Shown here: piece by piece, positions 1 to 9,508 of the stretch | Position numbering within the stretch: the stretch's first letter is position 1 | Layout: each line of letters starts with the position of its first letter | Origin: Sphingobacteriia bacterium | GTDB taxonomy: Bacteria; Bacteroidota; Bacteroidia; Chitinophagales; Chitinophagaceae | Direction: 5' to 3' | Assembly (NCBI GenBank): GCA_947452295.1 | Contig: CANGCK010000010.1 | Span: forward strand, 1-64,000 | DNA length: 64,000 nucleotides | Notes under the pieces: generated by a model | Told to the model about the DNA's origin: nothing | The model's input: only the letters and a program-made list of their open reading frames with translations | The model's database searches: none | Position numbers and translations under genes: made by a program

Positions 1-37
1 GTACTCGCATCTAGCTGGGAGAGTAGGTAGCTGCCAT
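1..37 (+). rRNA. rrf: 5S ribosomal RNA, 3' end only (truncated by window start)
   Basis: '...GGGAGAGTAGGTAGCTGCCA' resembles the conserved 3' end of bacterial 5S rRNA and is followed by an intrinsic terminator. Confidence 0.85.
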
Positions 38-45
38 ATTTATTT

Positions 46-79
46 AAAAAGCCTTGTTGTTTACTCAGCAAGGCTTTTT
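46..79 (+). terminator. intrinsic terminator after rRNA operon
   Basis: Perfect arms AAAAAGCCTTG / CAAGGCTTTTT ending in T run. Confidence 0.85.
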
Positions 80-264
80 ACATTTATACCCCCAAGAAAA
101 TTTTCTAATTTATCTCCCCATACTTACCCATTACACTTTACTTCCTTAGCATTTAATCCTCCCCCAATTCTTTACTCTATATTATCTATTTTTTGCTTTA
201 CAATATGCTATTTAATACGCCCATGTATTTTTTAGAAAAATCCATTATCAATCATCCATTGATA

Positions 265-323
265 ATTATCAATTAATCATTGTCAATTATCCATTATCCA
301 TTATCAATTAATCATTGTCAATT
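265..323. repeat. 24-bp direct repeat ATTATCAATTAATCATTGTCAATT, two exact copies (265-288, 300-323), within a wider ATTATCC/AATTATC-rich tract (~240-323)
   Basis: Exact copies read directly in sequence. Confidence 0.8.
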
Positions 324-395
324 TCTTGTTTATTTATTTTTGCACTTGAAATTTATATCGCAAGCTTAATTGAATTCTTATTAACTTCAAATATT

Positions 396-1163
396 ATGAT
401 ATATCATCGATACTTTATTTTGTTAATTGTATTTTTTACTTATTGCCCCATTTTTAACATCTTTGCACATAATATAATTCCATTAACGTCTGGTGCCAAA
501 GTGTTGATTAAGGATACTAATAATTCCTTTAAGTCCATAAGTTTTATTAAACTTATCAAACAACCTATTTTTAAGAAACCCATTCGATTTTTAGATGGAA
601 TAATTTCCTCTAATGAATCAATTGATTTTACAGGTGATCATAAAAAAGACTTTATCATTAAACTTAAACCAGACTCTCTTGGACTTATTAAGGAATACTG
701 GGTAAATACTGATTTTTCTATCATAAAAAAAGTTTTTTATTCTAGTAATATATTTCATTATAGATGGTTTATTAACCTAGACTCAGACCCAGAACCTGAA
801 ATAATTGAAGCTATTGGTGATTCTAGTTATGCTAACTTTATGGTTGTAGATCAACAACTACACAAGGGTATAGATTCTGTTTTGTTCTATTTTAAACCTA
901 TTATAATTGATAATGGTAAACAATTTTGGAACAATCATAAAAATATTAAAAATATATATGCTCGAACTAATGGTTCATCCGTTAAAATATTATGTGCAAC
1001 TAATCCATCGAACAACACAATACTTTCCGATATTTTAGCAATTCAAAAAAAAATGCCGATTTTGTTTTTTACGGGTAAACAAACGCTATATCAAGAAACA
1101 TATAATATAAAAAACAAAGAATGGCTTTCTATAAAAGATATTCTTATTCGATTTAAAAATTAA
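396..1163 (+). CDS. hypothetical secreted protein, possible FG-GAP/VCBS-like acidic motifs (start probably 396, not 315)
   Basis: ORF; signal-peptide-like N-term MIYHRYFILLIVFFTYCPIFNIFA; DFTGDHKKDF and LDSDPEPEI segments. Confidence 0.55.
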   Translation: MIYHRYFILLIVFFTYCPIFNIFAHNIIPLTSGAKVLIKDTNNSFKSISFIKLIKQPIFKKPIRFLDGIISSNESIDFTGDHKKDFIIKLKPDSLGLIKEYWVNTDFSIIKKVFYSSNIFHYRWFINLDSDPEPEIIEAIGDSSYANFMVVDQQLHKGIDSVLFYFKPIIIDNGKQFWNNHKNIKNIYARTNGSSVKILCATNPSNNTILSDILAIQKKMPILFFTGKQTLYQETYNIKNKEWLSIKDILIRFKN

Positions 1164-1177
1164 TCTTAAATTTCAAT

Positions 1178-1828
1178 ATGAAAAAATTATTGCTGCTATT
1201 TTGTTTGTTTGTTATAGTTAATCATTCTTTTGCACAACCATTTATTGATGAAATTAAATCGTATCAACAACATGATCATATCAATCCCCCAGCTAAGCAT
1301 TCAATTTTATTTGTAGGTAGTTCTTCTTTTAGAATTTGGAAAGATTATCAAAAGTATTTTCCTGGTTATTCTATTATAAATAGAGGTGTTGGTGGTTCTT
1401 CCTTAACAGATATCATTCGTTATACCAATGATATTATCTTACCATATCAACCGAAGCAAATTGTTATTTATTGCGGAGAAAATGATTTTACATCTTCAGA
1501 TACAGTTACAGTAAATCATGTAGTAGATAGATTCAAACTGTTGTTTTTTAATATTCGCAAAGAAATGCCCAATATCCCTATTGCATTTATTTCAATAAAA
1601 CCCAGTCCCTCTCGATGGAAGTATAAAGCTCAATTTATTCTTGCAAATAACACCATTCAAAACTTTCTTAACACCCAGCAAAACACCAATTATATCAATG
1701 TTTGGGATAGTATGCTAGATGTGAATGGAAACCCCATCACTAGTATTTTTTTACAAGATAATTTGCATATGAATTCGAATGGTTATTTAATATGGCAAAA
1801 AATAATTGCACCCTATTTGGTTAAATAA
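1178..1828 (+). CDS. SGNH/GDSL hydrolase family protein
   Basis: Signal peptide; ILFVGSSSFRIWKD block I, GENDF, DNLHMNSNGY block V. Confidence 0.85.
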   Translation: MKKLLLLFCLFVIVNHSFAQPFIDEIKSYQQHDHINPPAKHSILFVGSSSFRIWKDYQKYFPGYSIINRGVGGSSLTDIIRYTNDIILPYQPKQIVIYCGENDFTSSDTVTVNHVVDRFKLLFFNIRKEMPNIPIAFISIKPSPSRWKYKAQFILANNTIQNFLNTQQNTNYINVWDSMLDVNGNPITSIFLQDNLHMNSNGYLIWQKIIAPYLVK

Positions 1829-1863
1829 ATTTTTACTTTAAGGGTAACTTTATAATATATTTT

Positions 1864-2481
1864 ATGCGACCTCTATTTATACTACTTGATCTTTATTTAC
1901 ATAACATTTTGAAATGGCTAAATGAATTAGATACATTTATTTTTCTTAAAATTAATACTGTATACACAAACCCTATTCTCGATAAAATATATCCTTGGTA
2001 TAGAGAAGGAAATGCTTGGATACCATTGTATCTTTTTTTGATTTTATTCATGGTTGTTAATTTTAATAAAAAATCTATTTCTTGGATAGTATTTGCAGTA
2101 ATAACACTTATTCTTACCGATCAAATGAGTAGTAGTATAATAAAACCTTTTTTTGAACGTCCTCGACCATGCAGAGATCCCATATTAATGTATCAGGTTA
2201 GATTATTATTAAACAATTGTTCTGGTGGTTATAGTTTTACATCATCCCATGCAACCAATCATTTTGGCTTTGTGGTATTTGTAATAATAACAATTGGACA
2301 TATTATTGGCAAATGGAAGTATTTGTTTATTCTATGGGCAATAAGTATAAGTTATGGCCAAATTTATGTAGGAGTTCATTATCCGTTTGATATTGTGATG
2401 GGAGGGCTAATTGGTAGCATGATAGGTTGGTTATCAGCTAGTTTTTATATTCGAAGAATTGGCTTGCCTAATTTTACTTAA
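1864..2481 (+). CDS. PAP2 superfamily phosphatase
   Basis: KPFFERPRPC ... SFTSSHATNHFGF ... GVHYPFDIVMGG motifs. Confidence 0.9.
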   Translation: MRPLFILLDLYLHNILKWLNELDTFIFLKINTVYTNPILDKIYPWYREGNAWIPLYLFLILFMVVNFNKKSISWIVFAVITLILTDQMSSSIIKPFFERPRPCRDPILMYQVRLLLNNCSGGYSFTSSHATNHFGFVVFVIITIGHIIGKWKYLFILWAISISYGQIYVGVHYPFDIVMGGLIGSMIGWLSASFYIRRIGLPNFT

Positions 2482-2491
2482 TTTTACTATA

Positions 2492-3787
2492 ATGACTCAA
2501 GTATTAGTAATATTATTGTTGATTATACTCAATGGACTTTTTTCGATGGCCGAAATTGCGCTTGTTTCAGCAAGAAAAGCCAGGTTAGAAGGTCAAGCCG
2601 CCAAAGGTGACATTGATGCTGCACGTGCATTAAAGTTAGCGAATCATCCCGATACCTTCTTATCTACTGTTCAGATTGGTATTACACTAATTGGCGTGTT
2701 GACTGGTATATTTTCGGGTGAAAATTTTAAAATTCCATTGACTAAATGGTTAGCTCAATTTAGTATGCTAAGTCCATATAGTAACTCTATTGCAACTACA
2801 ATCATCGTTATTACTATCACTTATCTTTCATTGGTTTTAGGGGAATTAGTTCCAAAAAGAATTGGACTTAGTAACCCAGAAGGTATCGCTAAATCGGTAG
2901 CCATTCCAATGGGTATTTTAAGTAAAGTCACATTTCCAATAATATGGCTATTGAGTAAATCATCCTATTTATTAGTACGATTACTGAATATAAAAGTCAA
3001 CGAAAATCAGGTTACCGAAGAAGAAATAAAAGCTATCATAAGTGAAGGAACAGAACAAGGTACCATTGAAGAAGCTGAACAAGAAATTATTGAACGAGTA
3101 TTTCATTTGAGTGATAGAAATATTACGTCATTAATGACACATAGAAGTGATATTGAATGGATAGATGGCAATAAAACGGTTGGTGATATACGATCAGCGT
3201 TTAAAGATTTAATTCATTCAATATATCCGGTTTGTGATGAAAATATTGATCATATTAAAGGCGTTGTTTCAATTAAAGACCTGTTTTCTGCTTCAGAAAA
3301 TGCAACTATTTTTTCAGTTATGAAAGATGCAATGTATGTTCCTGAAAATAACACTGCCTATCAGGTATTAGAAAAGTTTAAACAATCTAAAATTCATCAC
3401 TGTTTTATTGTAGATGAATACGGGAGTGTACAGGGACTTATGACATTGAACGATATTTTAGAAGCTATAGTTGGCGATATTCCTCAAGAAGAAGATGAGG
3501 CATATGAAATTGTAGAAAGAGAAGATGGCACTTATTTGATTGATGCACAAATTCCTTTTTATGACTTTTTGAGCCATTTTGATAAAACTGATTGGATGGA
3601 AATTGGTGAGCAAGACTTCAATACACTTGCGGGATTCATTATTCATCATTTAGAAAGGATTCCCAAAACAGGCGATTTATTGAAATGGAAAAGTTTTCAA
3701 TTTGAAATTGTCGATATGGATAACCATAGAATTGATAAAGTATTGGTGACAAAAGTACTAACTGATAATATTGCTTCAAATGATTAA
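2492..3787 (+). CDS. hemolysin/CNNM (DUF21-CBS-CorC_HlyC) family transporter
   Basis: DUF21 membrane domain, CBS pair, CorC_HlyC C-term; ATG at 2492. Confidence 0.9.
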   Translation: MTQVLVILLLIILNGLFSMAEIALVSARKARLEGQAAKGDIDAARALKLANHPDTFLSTVQIGITLIGVLTGIFSGENFKIPLTKWLAQFSMLSPYSNSIATTIIVITITYLSLVLGELVPKRIGLSNPEGIAKSVAIPMGILSKVTFPIIWLLSKSSYLLVRLLNIKVNENQVTEEEIKAIISEGTEQGTIEEAEQEIIERVFHLSDRNITSLMTHRSDIEWIDGNKTVGDIRSAFKDLIHSIYPVCDENIDHIKGVVSIKDLFSASENATIFSVMKDAMYVPENNTAYQVLEKFKQSKIHHCFIVDEYGSVQGLMTLNDILEAIVGDIPQEEDEAYEIVEREDGTYLIDAQIPFYDFLSHFDKTDWMEIGEQDFNTLAGFIIHHLERIPKTGDLLKWKSFQFEIVDMDNHRIDKVLVTKVLTDNIASND

Positions 3788-4272
3788 AAGTTCATTTTAA
3801 AAGTCCTTTCAGGATAATCTAATTTAAAACTTTTTTCTTCGCCCTTATTTTTTAAATGAAATATGTTGATTTGACTCGTTTCAAAGTCATATAAAATATT
3901 ACAATCAACTTCTATTTTGTTCAATTCTTTAATCCCTGCTACTTCAAAATAAATCCATGTACTTTCTTTAATGATTTCATAACCTATGAAGTTAAATTTC
4001 ACATTGGCATCATTGATTTTTAAGCGAAGATGTTTTACAATGTATTCTTCTAATTTCTGATTAATTAATAGTTTATTAATAGGATGTACTACGTCAATTG
4101 TTACTGAACTATTTTTTTGTATAGTTTTTTCAATATCGTCCGTAAAAATCCGAATACTAATTTCTGCTGTAGCTTCTTTAGCATTGTGATTGATGTCGAT
4201 TACCGACACAAAAAAAGGGTGTAACATTGCAAAACTAGCTGTAATCAACCATTGAACCATTATATTTGCCAT
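3784..4272 (-). CDS. DUF6702 family protein
   Basis: HPFFVSVIDINHNAKEATAEISIRIFTDDIE pattern; beside HupE/M1 peptidase. Confidence 0.7.
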   Translation of the reverse strand: MANIMVQWLITASFAMLHPFFVSVIDINHNAKEATAEISIRIFTDDIEKTIQKNSSVTIDVVHPINKLLINQKLEEYIVKHLRLKINDANVKFNFIGYEIIKESTWIYFEVAGIKELNKIEVDCNILYDFETSQINIFHLKNKGEEKSFKLDYPERTFKMNF

Positions 4273-4326
4273 TCAACCATCATTTTTTTTCATTACAAAT
4301 GTCGTGATTAATTTAACTTCACGCTT

Positions 4327-4914
4327 ATGAATGAATTTGTTTTATATTTAAAAATTGGGTTTCAACATATTGTTGATTTAAAAGGAATGGATCATCTTCT
4401 TTTTGTAATTGCATTATGTGTAAGATACCAATTTTCTGATTGGAAAAAATTATTAGTATTAGTTACTGCATTTACAATAGGTCATACTATTACATTAATA
4501 TTAAGTGTATTTGATTTAATCAACTATTCGATGAATTGGATAGAATTTTTAATTCCTGTTACAATTGTTATTACATCAATTAGTAATGTATTTGTTAAAA
4601 AATTTGTGTTTAAAGAGAAATTTCCTTCAATTTATTTTTTTGCTTTATTTTTTGGATTAATACATGGTCTGGGGTTTAGTAATTATCTAAAAAGTTTATT
4701 GGGAAAGGGAGAATCTGTAATTTTTCAATTACTTTCATTTAATATTGGGTTAGAATTCGGTCAATTTCTGATTGTATTATTTATATTATTAATAACATTT
4801 ATATTAATATCGCTGTTTAAAATCAACAGAAGAGAGTACATGCTATTTATTTCAGCAGTTACTTTTGCTTTGGCTTTGCAAATGGCAATAGAACGTTTAC
4901 CTTTCCACTTATAA
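4327..4914 (+). CDS. HupE/UreJ family membrane protein
   Basis: GFQHIVDLKGMDHLLFV ... AFTIGHTITL ... HGLGFSNYL ... NIGLEFGQ motifs. Confidence 0.85.
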   Translation: MNEFVLYLKIGFQHIVDLKGMDHLLFVIALCVRYQFSDWKKLLVLVTAFTIGHTITLILSVFDLINYSMNWIEFLIPVTIVITSISNVFVKKFVFKEKFPSIYFFALFFGLIHGLGFSNYLKSLLGKGESVIFQLLSFNIGLEFGQFLIVLFILLITFILISLFKINRREYMLFISAVTFALALQMAIERLPFHL

Positions 4915-4925
4915 AAAGAACAACT

Positions 4926-7325
4926 ATGAAAAAAATCGCAGTGGTTTTAATGATGTTTGGTTTTGCAATTACAGCTCGTGCACAAAACATCATGAACAAT
5001 CCAACATCTAATCATGGTAATAAGTTTGAGCAACTTGGTACTATTTTGCCAACCCCCAATGAGTATAGAACAGCTAGTGGGGCACCTGGAACTAAATATT
5101 GGCAACAACGTGCTGATTATGATATTAAATGTGAATTAGATGAGTCTAATTTAAAATTAAAAGGTACTGAGTTGGTAACTTATTATAATAATTCTCCAGA
5201 TATACTAACGTATATATGGTTGCAATTAGACGAAAATGAACACAGTACAATAAATAATGCGAATTATCAGGATGGATCAAGTTTAGGTCGTCAAGTGAAT
5301 AATCGAACATTAGATAATTTTATTGAAAATAAAAGCGACAATGGATATGGACACATTATTGCTAAATTAGTAGATGCAACAGGAAAGCCGTTAAGCTATA
5401 CTATCAATAAAACAATGATGCGAATTGATTTGCCTACGGCACTTAAGCCTGGACAAAAATTTATATTTAATTTAGATTGGAGTTATAAAATACCCAATAG
5501 GATGACTTTTGGTGGTAGAGGTGGTTATGAAACACTAGAAGATGGCAATAGCTTATTTACAATGGCACAATGGTTTCCTCGTTTATGTGTTTACAGCGAT
5601 TTTCAGGGATGGCAAAACCATCAATTTGTAGGTAGAGGAGAATTTGCATTGGTTTTTGGCAATTATTCTGTACAAGTTACTTTGCCAGCAGATCATATAG
5701 TGTTGGGTACTGGCGTTTGTCAAAATTACGCTCAAGTATTATCTACTGCACAGTTAGCGCGCTGGAATCAAGCTCAAAACGCAAAAGAACCAGTAGAAAT
5801 AGCCACATTAGATGAAGCTTTAAAGGCAGAGGGCAGTAAAAGTACACAGAAAAAAACATGGGTATTTAAAGCGGAAAATGTTAGAGATTTTGCATGGACA
5901 TCAAGTAGGAGGTATATTTGGGATGCTATGCCTGCATATATAGAAGGGAAAAAAGTAATGTGCATGAGCGGCTATCCTAAAGAAGCATATGGTTTATATC
6001 GTAAGTATTCAACCAAAGCGGTTGCACATACCATTAAATCTTATTCTAAGTTTTCTATTCCTTATCCATATCCTGTTGCTCAAAGTATTGAGGCTGCAAA
6101 TGGAATGGAATACCCTATGATTTGCTTTAATAATGGAAGAACAAATAAAGATGGCACATACAGTGAAGCTACCAAGTACAGTATGTTGGGTGTAGTAATT
6201 CACGAAGTTGGTCATAATTTCTTTCCAATGATTGTAAATAGCGATGAGCGTCAATGGAGTTGGATGGATGAAGGATTAAACACTTTTGTTCAATATTTAA
6301 CAGAAGAATTGTTCGATAACAAATACCCTTCTCGTCGTGGGCCAGCTTGGGCTATTGCAGACTATATGAAGCTTCCGAAAGATCAATTGGAGCCAATTAT
6401 GACTAATTCTGAAAATATTATTCAATTTGGACCAAATGCTTATTCAAAGCCTGCTACAGGACTAAATATATTGCGTGAAACAATAATGGGTAGAGAGTTG
6501 TTTGACTTTTCTTTTAGAGAGTATGCAAGAAGATGGGCATTTAAACATCCAACCCCTGCAGATCTTTTCCGTACAATTGAGGATGCGAGTGGTGAGGATT
6601 TAGATTGGTTTTGGAGAGGATGGTTCTATGGTATTGAACCTTGTGATATATCAATAGATACAGTAAAATTGGCAGTGATAGATCCTGTTTCAGCTCCAAT
6701 TACAGGTGCAGATGGTGCGGGAAGACCTCCATTTATGCGAAGCTTAGATAAACCACTATTTAGTGGTGTAAACGCGTTTGACGATATATCTAAAATACGC
6801 AATAGAAACGATAAGCGCATTCAATTTCAAACTGATGTAGATACTTCTCTAAGAGATTTCTATTGGAGGTACACTAGAGGAATTGAACCATATGATTCTA
6901 CTGTAAAATTTGCTACTCCCTCATTTGGCGGAAATATGGAAAGTATGACAGCGGAGGAGAAGGAAAAATATAAATCTACTCATTTATATGAAATTACTTT
7001 TAGCAATAAGGGCGGATTGGTAATGCCAATTATAGTTGAGTTCACTTTTGAGGATGGTACCAAGCAAACAGAAAAAATACCTGCTCAAATTTGGAGAAAA
7101 AATGAAAACAAAGTATCCAAGGTTTTTATGACCAATCAAAAAGCGGTTAAAATACAACTAGATCCAATGCGTGAAACAGCTGATATCAATGAATCTAACA
7201 ATACTTGGCCAACTTCAATTGTTGAGCCTAGTAAGTTCTCATTGTTTAAAGCCGGAGCAGCTAGAGGAAGAGGCCAGTCAAGTGGAGTAAACCCTATGCA
7301 AAATGCTTTGCCAAAAAGTAAATAA
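4926..7325 (+). CDS. M1 family metallopeptidase (secreted)
   Basis: Zn motif VIHEVGHNFFPMIVNSDERQWSWMDEGLNTF; signal peptide. Confidence 0.93.
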   Translation: MKKIAVVLMMFGFAITARAQNIMNNPTSNHGNKFEQLGTILPTPNEYRTASGAPGTKYWQQRADYDIKCELDESNLKLKGTELVTYYNNSPDILTYIWLQLDENEHSTINNANYQDGSSLGRQVNNRTLDNFIENKSDNGYGHIIAKLVDATGKPLSYTINKTMMRIDLPTALKPGQKFIFNLDWSYKIPNRMTFGGRGGYETLEDGNSLFTMAQWFPRLCVYSDFQGWQNHQFVGRGEFALVFGNYSVQVTLPADHIVLGTGVCQNYAQVLSTAQLARWNQAQNAKEPVEIATLDEALKAEGSKSTQKKTWVFKAENVRDFAWTSSRRYIWDAMPAYIEGKKVMCMSGYPKEAYGLYRKYSTKAVAHTIKSYSKFSIPYPYPVAQSIEAANGMEYPMICFNNGRTNKDGTYSEATKYSMLGVVIHEVGHNFFPMIVNSDERQWSWMDEGLNTFVQYLTEELFDNKYPSRRGPAWAIADYMKLPKDQLEPIMTNSENIIQFGPNAYSKPATGLNILRETIMGRELFDFSFREYARRWAFKHPTPADLFRTIEDASGEDLDWFWRGWFYGIEPCDISIDTVKLAVIDPVSAPITGADGAGRPPFMRSLDKPLFSGVNAFDDISKIRNRNDKRIQFQTDVDTSLRDFYWRYTRGIEPYDSTVKFATPSFGGNMESMTAEEKEKYKSTHLYEITFSNKGGLVMPIIVEFTFEDGTKQTEKIPAQIWRKNENKVSKVFMTNQKAVKIQLDPMRETADINESNNTWPTSIVEPSKFSLFKAGAARGRGQSSGVNPMQNALPKSK

Positions 7326-7350
7326 TCTTATTTAAATAGCAAGAATTTCA

Positions 7351-7386
7351 CAAAATGCCACCTTAAATTGGGTGGCATTTTGTATT
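7351..7386 (+). terminator. intrinsic terminator
   Basis: CAAAATGCCACC / GGTGGCATTTTG perfect 12-bp stem. Confidence 0.8.
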
Positions 7387-7405
7387 TTACAATTAAATAG
7401 CAACT

Positions 7406-8224
7406 ATGAAAAAATGGCTAAGCTTATTTGTTTTTATCTCAATTGTTAACTTTTCTTATGCTTCAATAGATACGGTTGCAATATTTAGTAATAGCATGCA
7501 TAAGCAAGTAAAATTGTTGGTTATCAAACCAGACTTATGTGCACCAAATCAAAAATTCCCAGTGGTGTATTTATTGCATGGGTATAGTGGTAATTATAGG
7601 TCTTGGTTAAAAGATGCTCCAGCACTTGCTCAGAAAGCAAATGAGTTTCAAACAATATTAGTGATGCCAGATGGGGGGTATAATAGTTGGTATTTAGATA
7701 GCCCTGTTGATAGTACTTACCGTTATGAAACCTTTATGATTAAAGAATTGGTTCCATTTATCGACGAAAAATTTCCTACGATAAATAGTCCTTTTTTTAG
7801 GGCTATTACAGGATTAAGTATGGGAGGGCATGGCGCTTTTTATTTAGCCATTAAACACAAAGATGTGTTTGGAGAGGCAGGAAGTGTATGTGGGGGGGTA
7901 GATATCCGTCCATTTCCAAATAGTTGGGATATGGCTAAAATATTGGGATCTCAAGCTTCAAATACAGCAAATTGGGAAAAAAATACTGTTATAAATTTAG
8001 TCGATTCTTTAAAAAATGGTGAATTACAATTGATTTTTGATTGTGGGGTGGAAGATTTTTTTCTAACTGTAAATAGAGCACTGCATGTTAAATTAAGTAA
8101 CAATAAAGTAGCGCATGATTATATTGAACGCCCTGGCACACATAATGCAGCTTATTGGAGAAATAGTATTGATTATCAATTATTGTTTTTTAGTAAGTGT
8201 TTCAAAAATAAAACTGAGCTTTAA
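7406..8224 (+). CDS. alpha/beta hydrolase-fold esterase (esterase D / acyltransferase-like)
   Basis: VVYLLHGYSGNYRSW; GLSMGGHGA nucleophile elbow; signal peptide. Confidence 0.87.
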   Translation: MKKWLSLFVFISIVNFSYASIDTVAIFSNSMHKQVKLLVIKPDLCAPNQKFPVVYLLHGYSGNYRSWLKDAPALAQKANEFQTILVMPDGGYNSWYLDSPVDSTYRYETFMIKELVPFIDEKFPTINSPFFRAITGLSMGGHGAFYLAIKHKDVFGEAGSVCGGVDIRPFPNSWDMAKILGSQASNTANWEKNTVINLVDSLKNGELQLIFDCGVEDFFLTVNRALHVKLSNNKVAHDYIERPGTHNAAYWRNSIDYQLLFFSKCFKNKTEL

Positions 8225-8228
8225 TTTT

Positions 8229-8522
8229 TCAATATACAATGTATCGGTAAGTACCATCTTTAAACATTCCGTTCATACTAACAAAAATGATTAAGTGGAG
8301 TATGTCAATTGGTAAATAAATAAACAATTGCTATAAACACATGAAATAGCCATAAGCAATGTGTGCATACCAAGCGAAATATTTATCAGGCGTATTCCAT
8401 GTGACCAATAAAATCAATAAATATATACACATGAAACTTATTTTATTTGTATTTAGATTGGCATTTATTTGCAATATTTTATTTTTAGTATGTTTATTTA
8501 TACAGCGAACGCATAATTTCAT
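8229..8522 (-). pseudogene. possible decayed minus-strand gene remnant with one in-frame TAG at 8331-8333
   Basis: Minus ORF 8331-8522 continues in the same frame past TAG as QLFIYLPIDILHLIIFVSMNGMFKDGTYRYIVY* down to TGA at 8229. Confidence 0.3.
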
Positions 8523-8718
8523 TCATCAACCAGATATCAATGCGCTAATGATTATTTTGGGTTGGATGGCTGCTCCATTTATTAATTTAGCTGCTTTCGT
8601 ATGGTATGTAGTTCTTATATTGAACAAGTCTGTTGTAAGATTGCCTAAATGGTTGATTTTAATTAACTTGTTCTTACTTTTAACCCAATTTTATGTGTAT
8701 TTAATAATGCCTATATGA
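8431..8718 (+). CDS. small hypothetical membrane protein (start probably 8431)
   Basis: Hydrophobic ORF overlapping the next start by 4 nt. Confidence 0.5.
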   Translation: MKLILFVFRLAFICNILFLVCLFIQRTHNFIHQPDINALMIILGWMAAPFINLAAFVWYVVLILNKSVVRLPKWLILINLFLLLTQFYVYLIMPI

Positions 8719-9497
8719 TTAACAATATCCTAAAAGACAAGCCTACTAAACTTTTTATTATTATAACGGCTTTTTTTGTGTCAAATGCTTTAATTGCTGA
8801 GTGTATCGGAGGGAAAATATTTTCATTAGAAAAATTATTTGGTTTTCAGCCATCAAATTTTACGATTTTTGGACAATCTGGTTTAGCCTTTAATCTTACT
8901 TGCGGTGTTTTGCTTTGGCCCTTAGAATTTATAGTAACTGATATAGTAAATGAATATTATGGCCCCAAGGCAGTAAGAAGAATTAGTTATACAGCAATCG
9001 TATTGATTTCTTATGCATTTATTCTATTTTATTCAGCAATGAAAATTCCTCCAGCAGATTTTTGGATAGGTTCTAAAAAAGAGGATGGTATCGATAATAT
9101 GCAAGTTGCATTTGGAGGTATTTTTGGGCAAGGAATGTGGATTATTGTAGGTAGTTTAATTGCATTTTTATTGAGTCAAATTATTGATGTACTTGTTTTT
9201 CATAAAATCAAAAAAGTAACAGGTGATAAATGGATTTGGTTAAGGGCTACTGGATCAACATTGGTGTCACAATTGGTAGATAGCTTTGTAGTATTATTTA
9301 TAGCATTCAAAATAGGGAATGGATGGAGTTGGCAATTGGTATTAGCTATATGTTTGGTTAACTATATTTATAAGTTTACAATGGCGATAGTGTTAACACC
9401 TGTTATTTACTTATTAGAGGAACAAATTGAAAAATACCTTGGGTTTGAAACAGCTCATAAAATGAAATTAGCTGCTATGGGTAAGGGTAACGAATAA
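8715..9497 (+). CDS. queuosine precursor transporter (YhhQ/VUT, DUF165 family)
   Basis: LLWPLEFIVTDIVNEYYGPKAVRRISY motif; 6 TM pattern. Confidence 0.9.
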   Translation: MINNILKDKPTKLFIIITAFFVSNALIAECIGGKIFSLEKLFGFQPSNFTIFGQSGLAFNLTCGVLLWPLEFIVTDIVNEYYGPKAVRRISYTAIVLISYAFILFYSAMKIPPADFWIGSKKEDGIDNMQVAFGGIFGQGMWIIVGSLIAFLLSQIIDVLVFHKIKKVTGDKWIWLRATGSTLVSQLVDSFVVLFIAFKIGNGWSWQLVLAICLVNYIYKFTMAIVLTPVIYLLEEQIEKYLGFETAHKMKLAAMGKGNE

Positions 9498-9508
9498 TAT
9501 TATATTGG

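Noticed and set aside
265-323. Two-copy 24-bp direct repeat as a CRISPR fragment
   Set aside because: Only two copies, 11-nt gap, low-complexity AT sequence and no cas genes.
3458-3649. Small antisense ORFs in the ORF track (e.g. 3458-3649, 5774-5965, 6009-6254, 14839-15045, 22392-22583, 46408-46686, 58768-59220)
   Set aside because: They lie fully inside strongly supported genes on the other strand or frame, and their translations look like antisense shadows.
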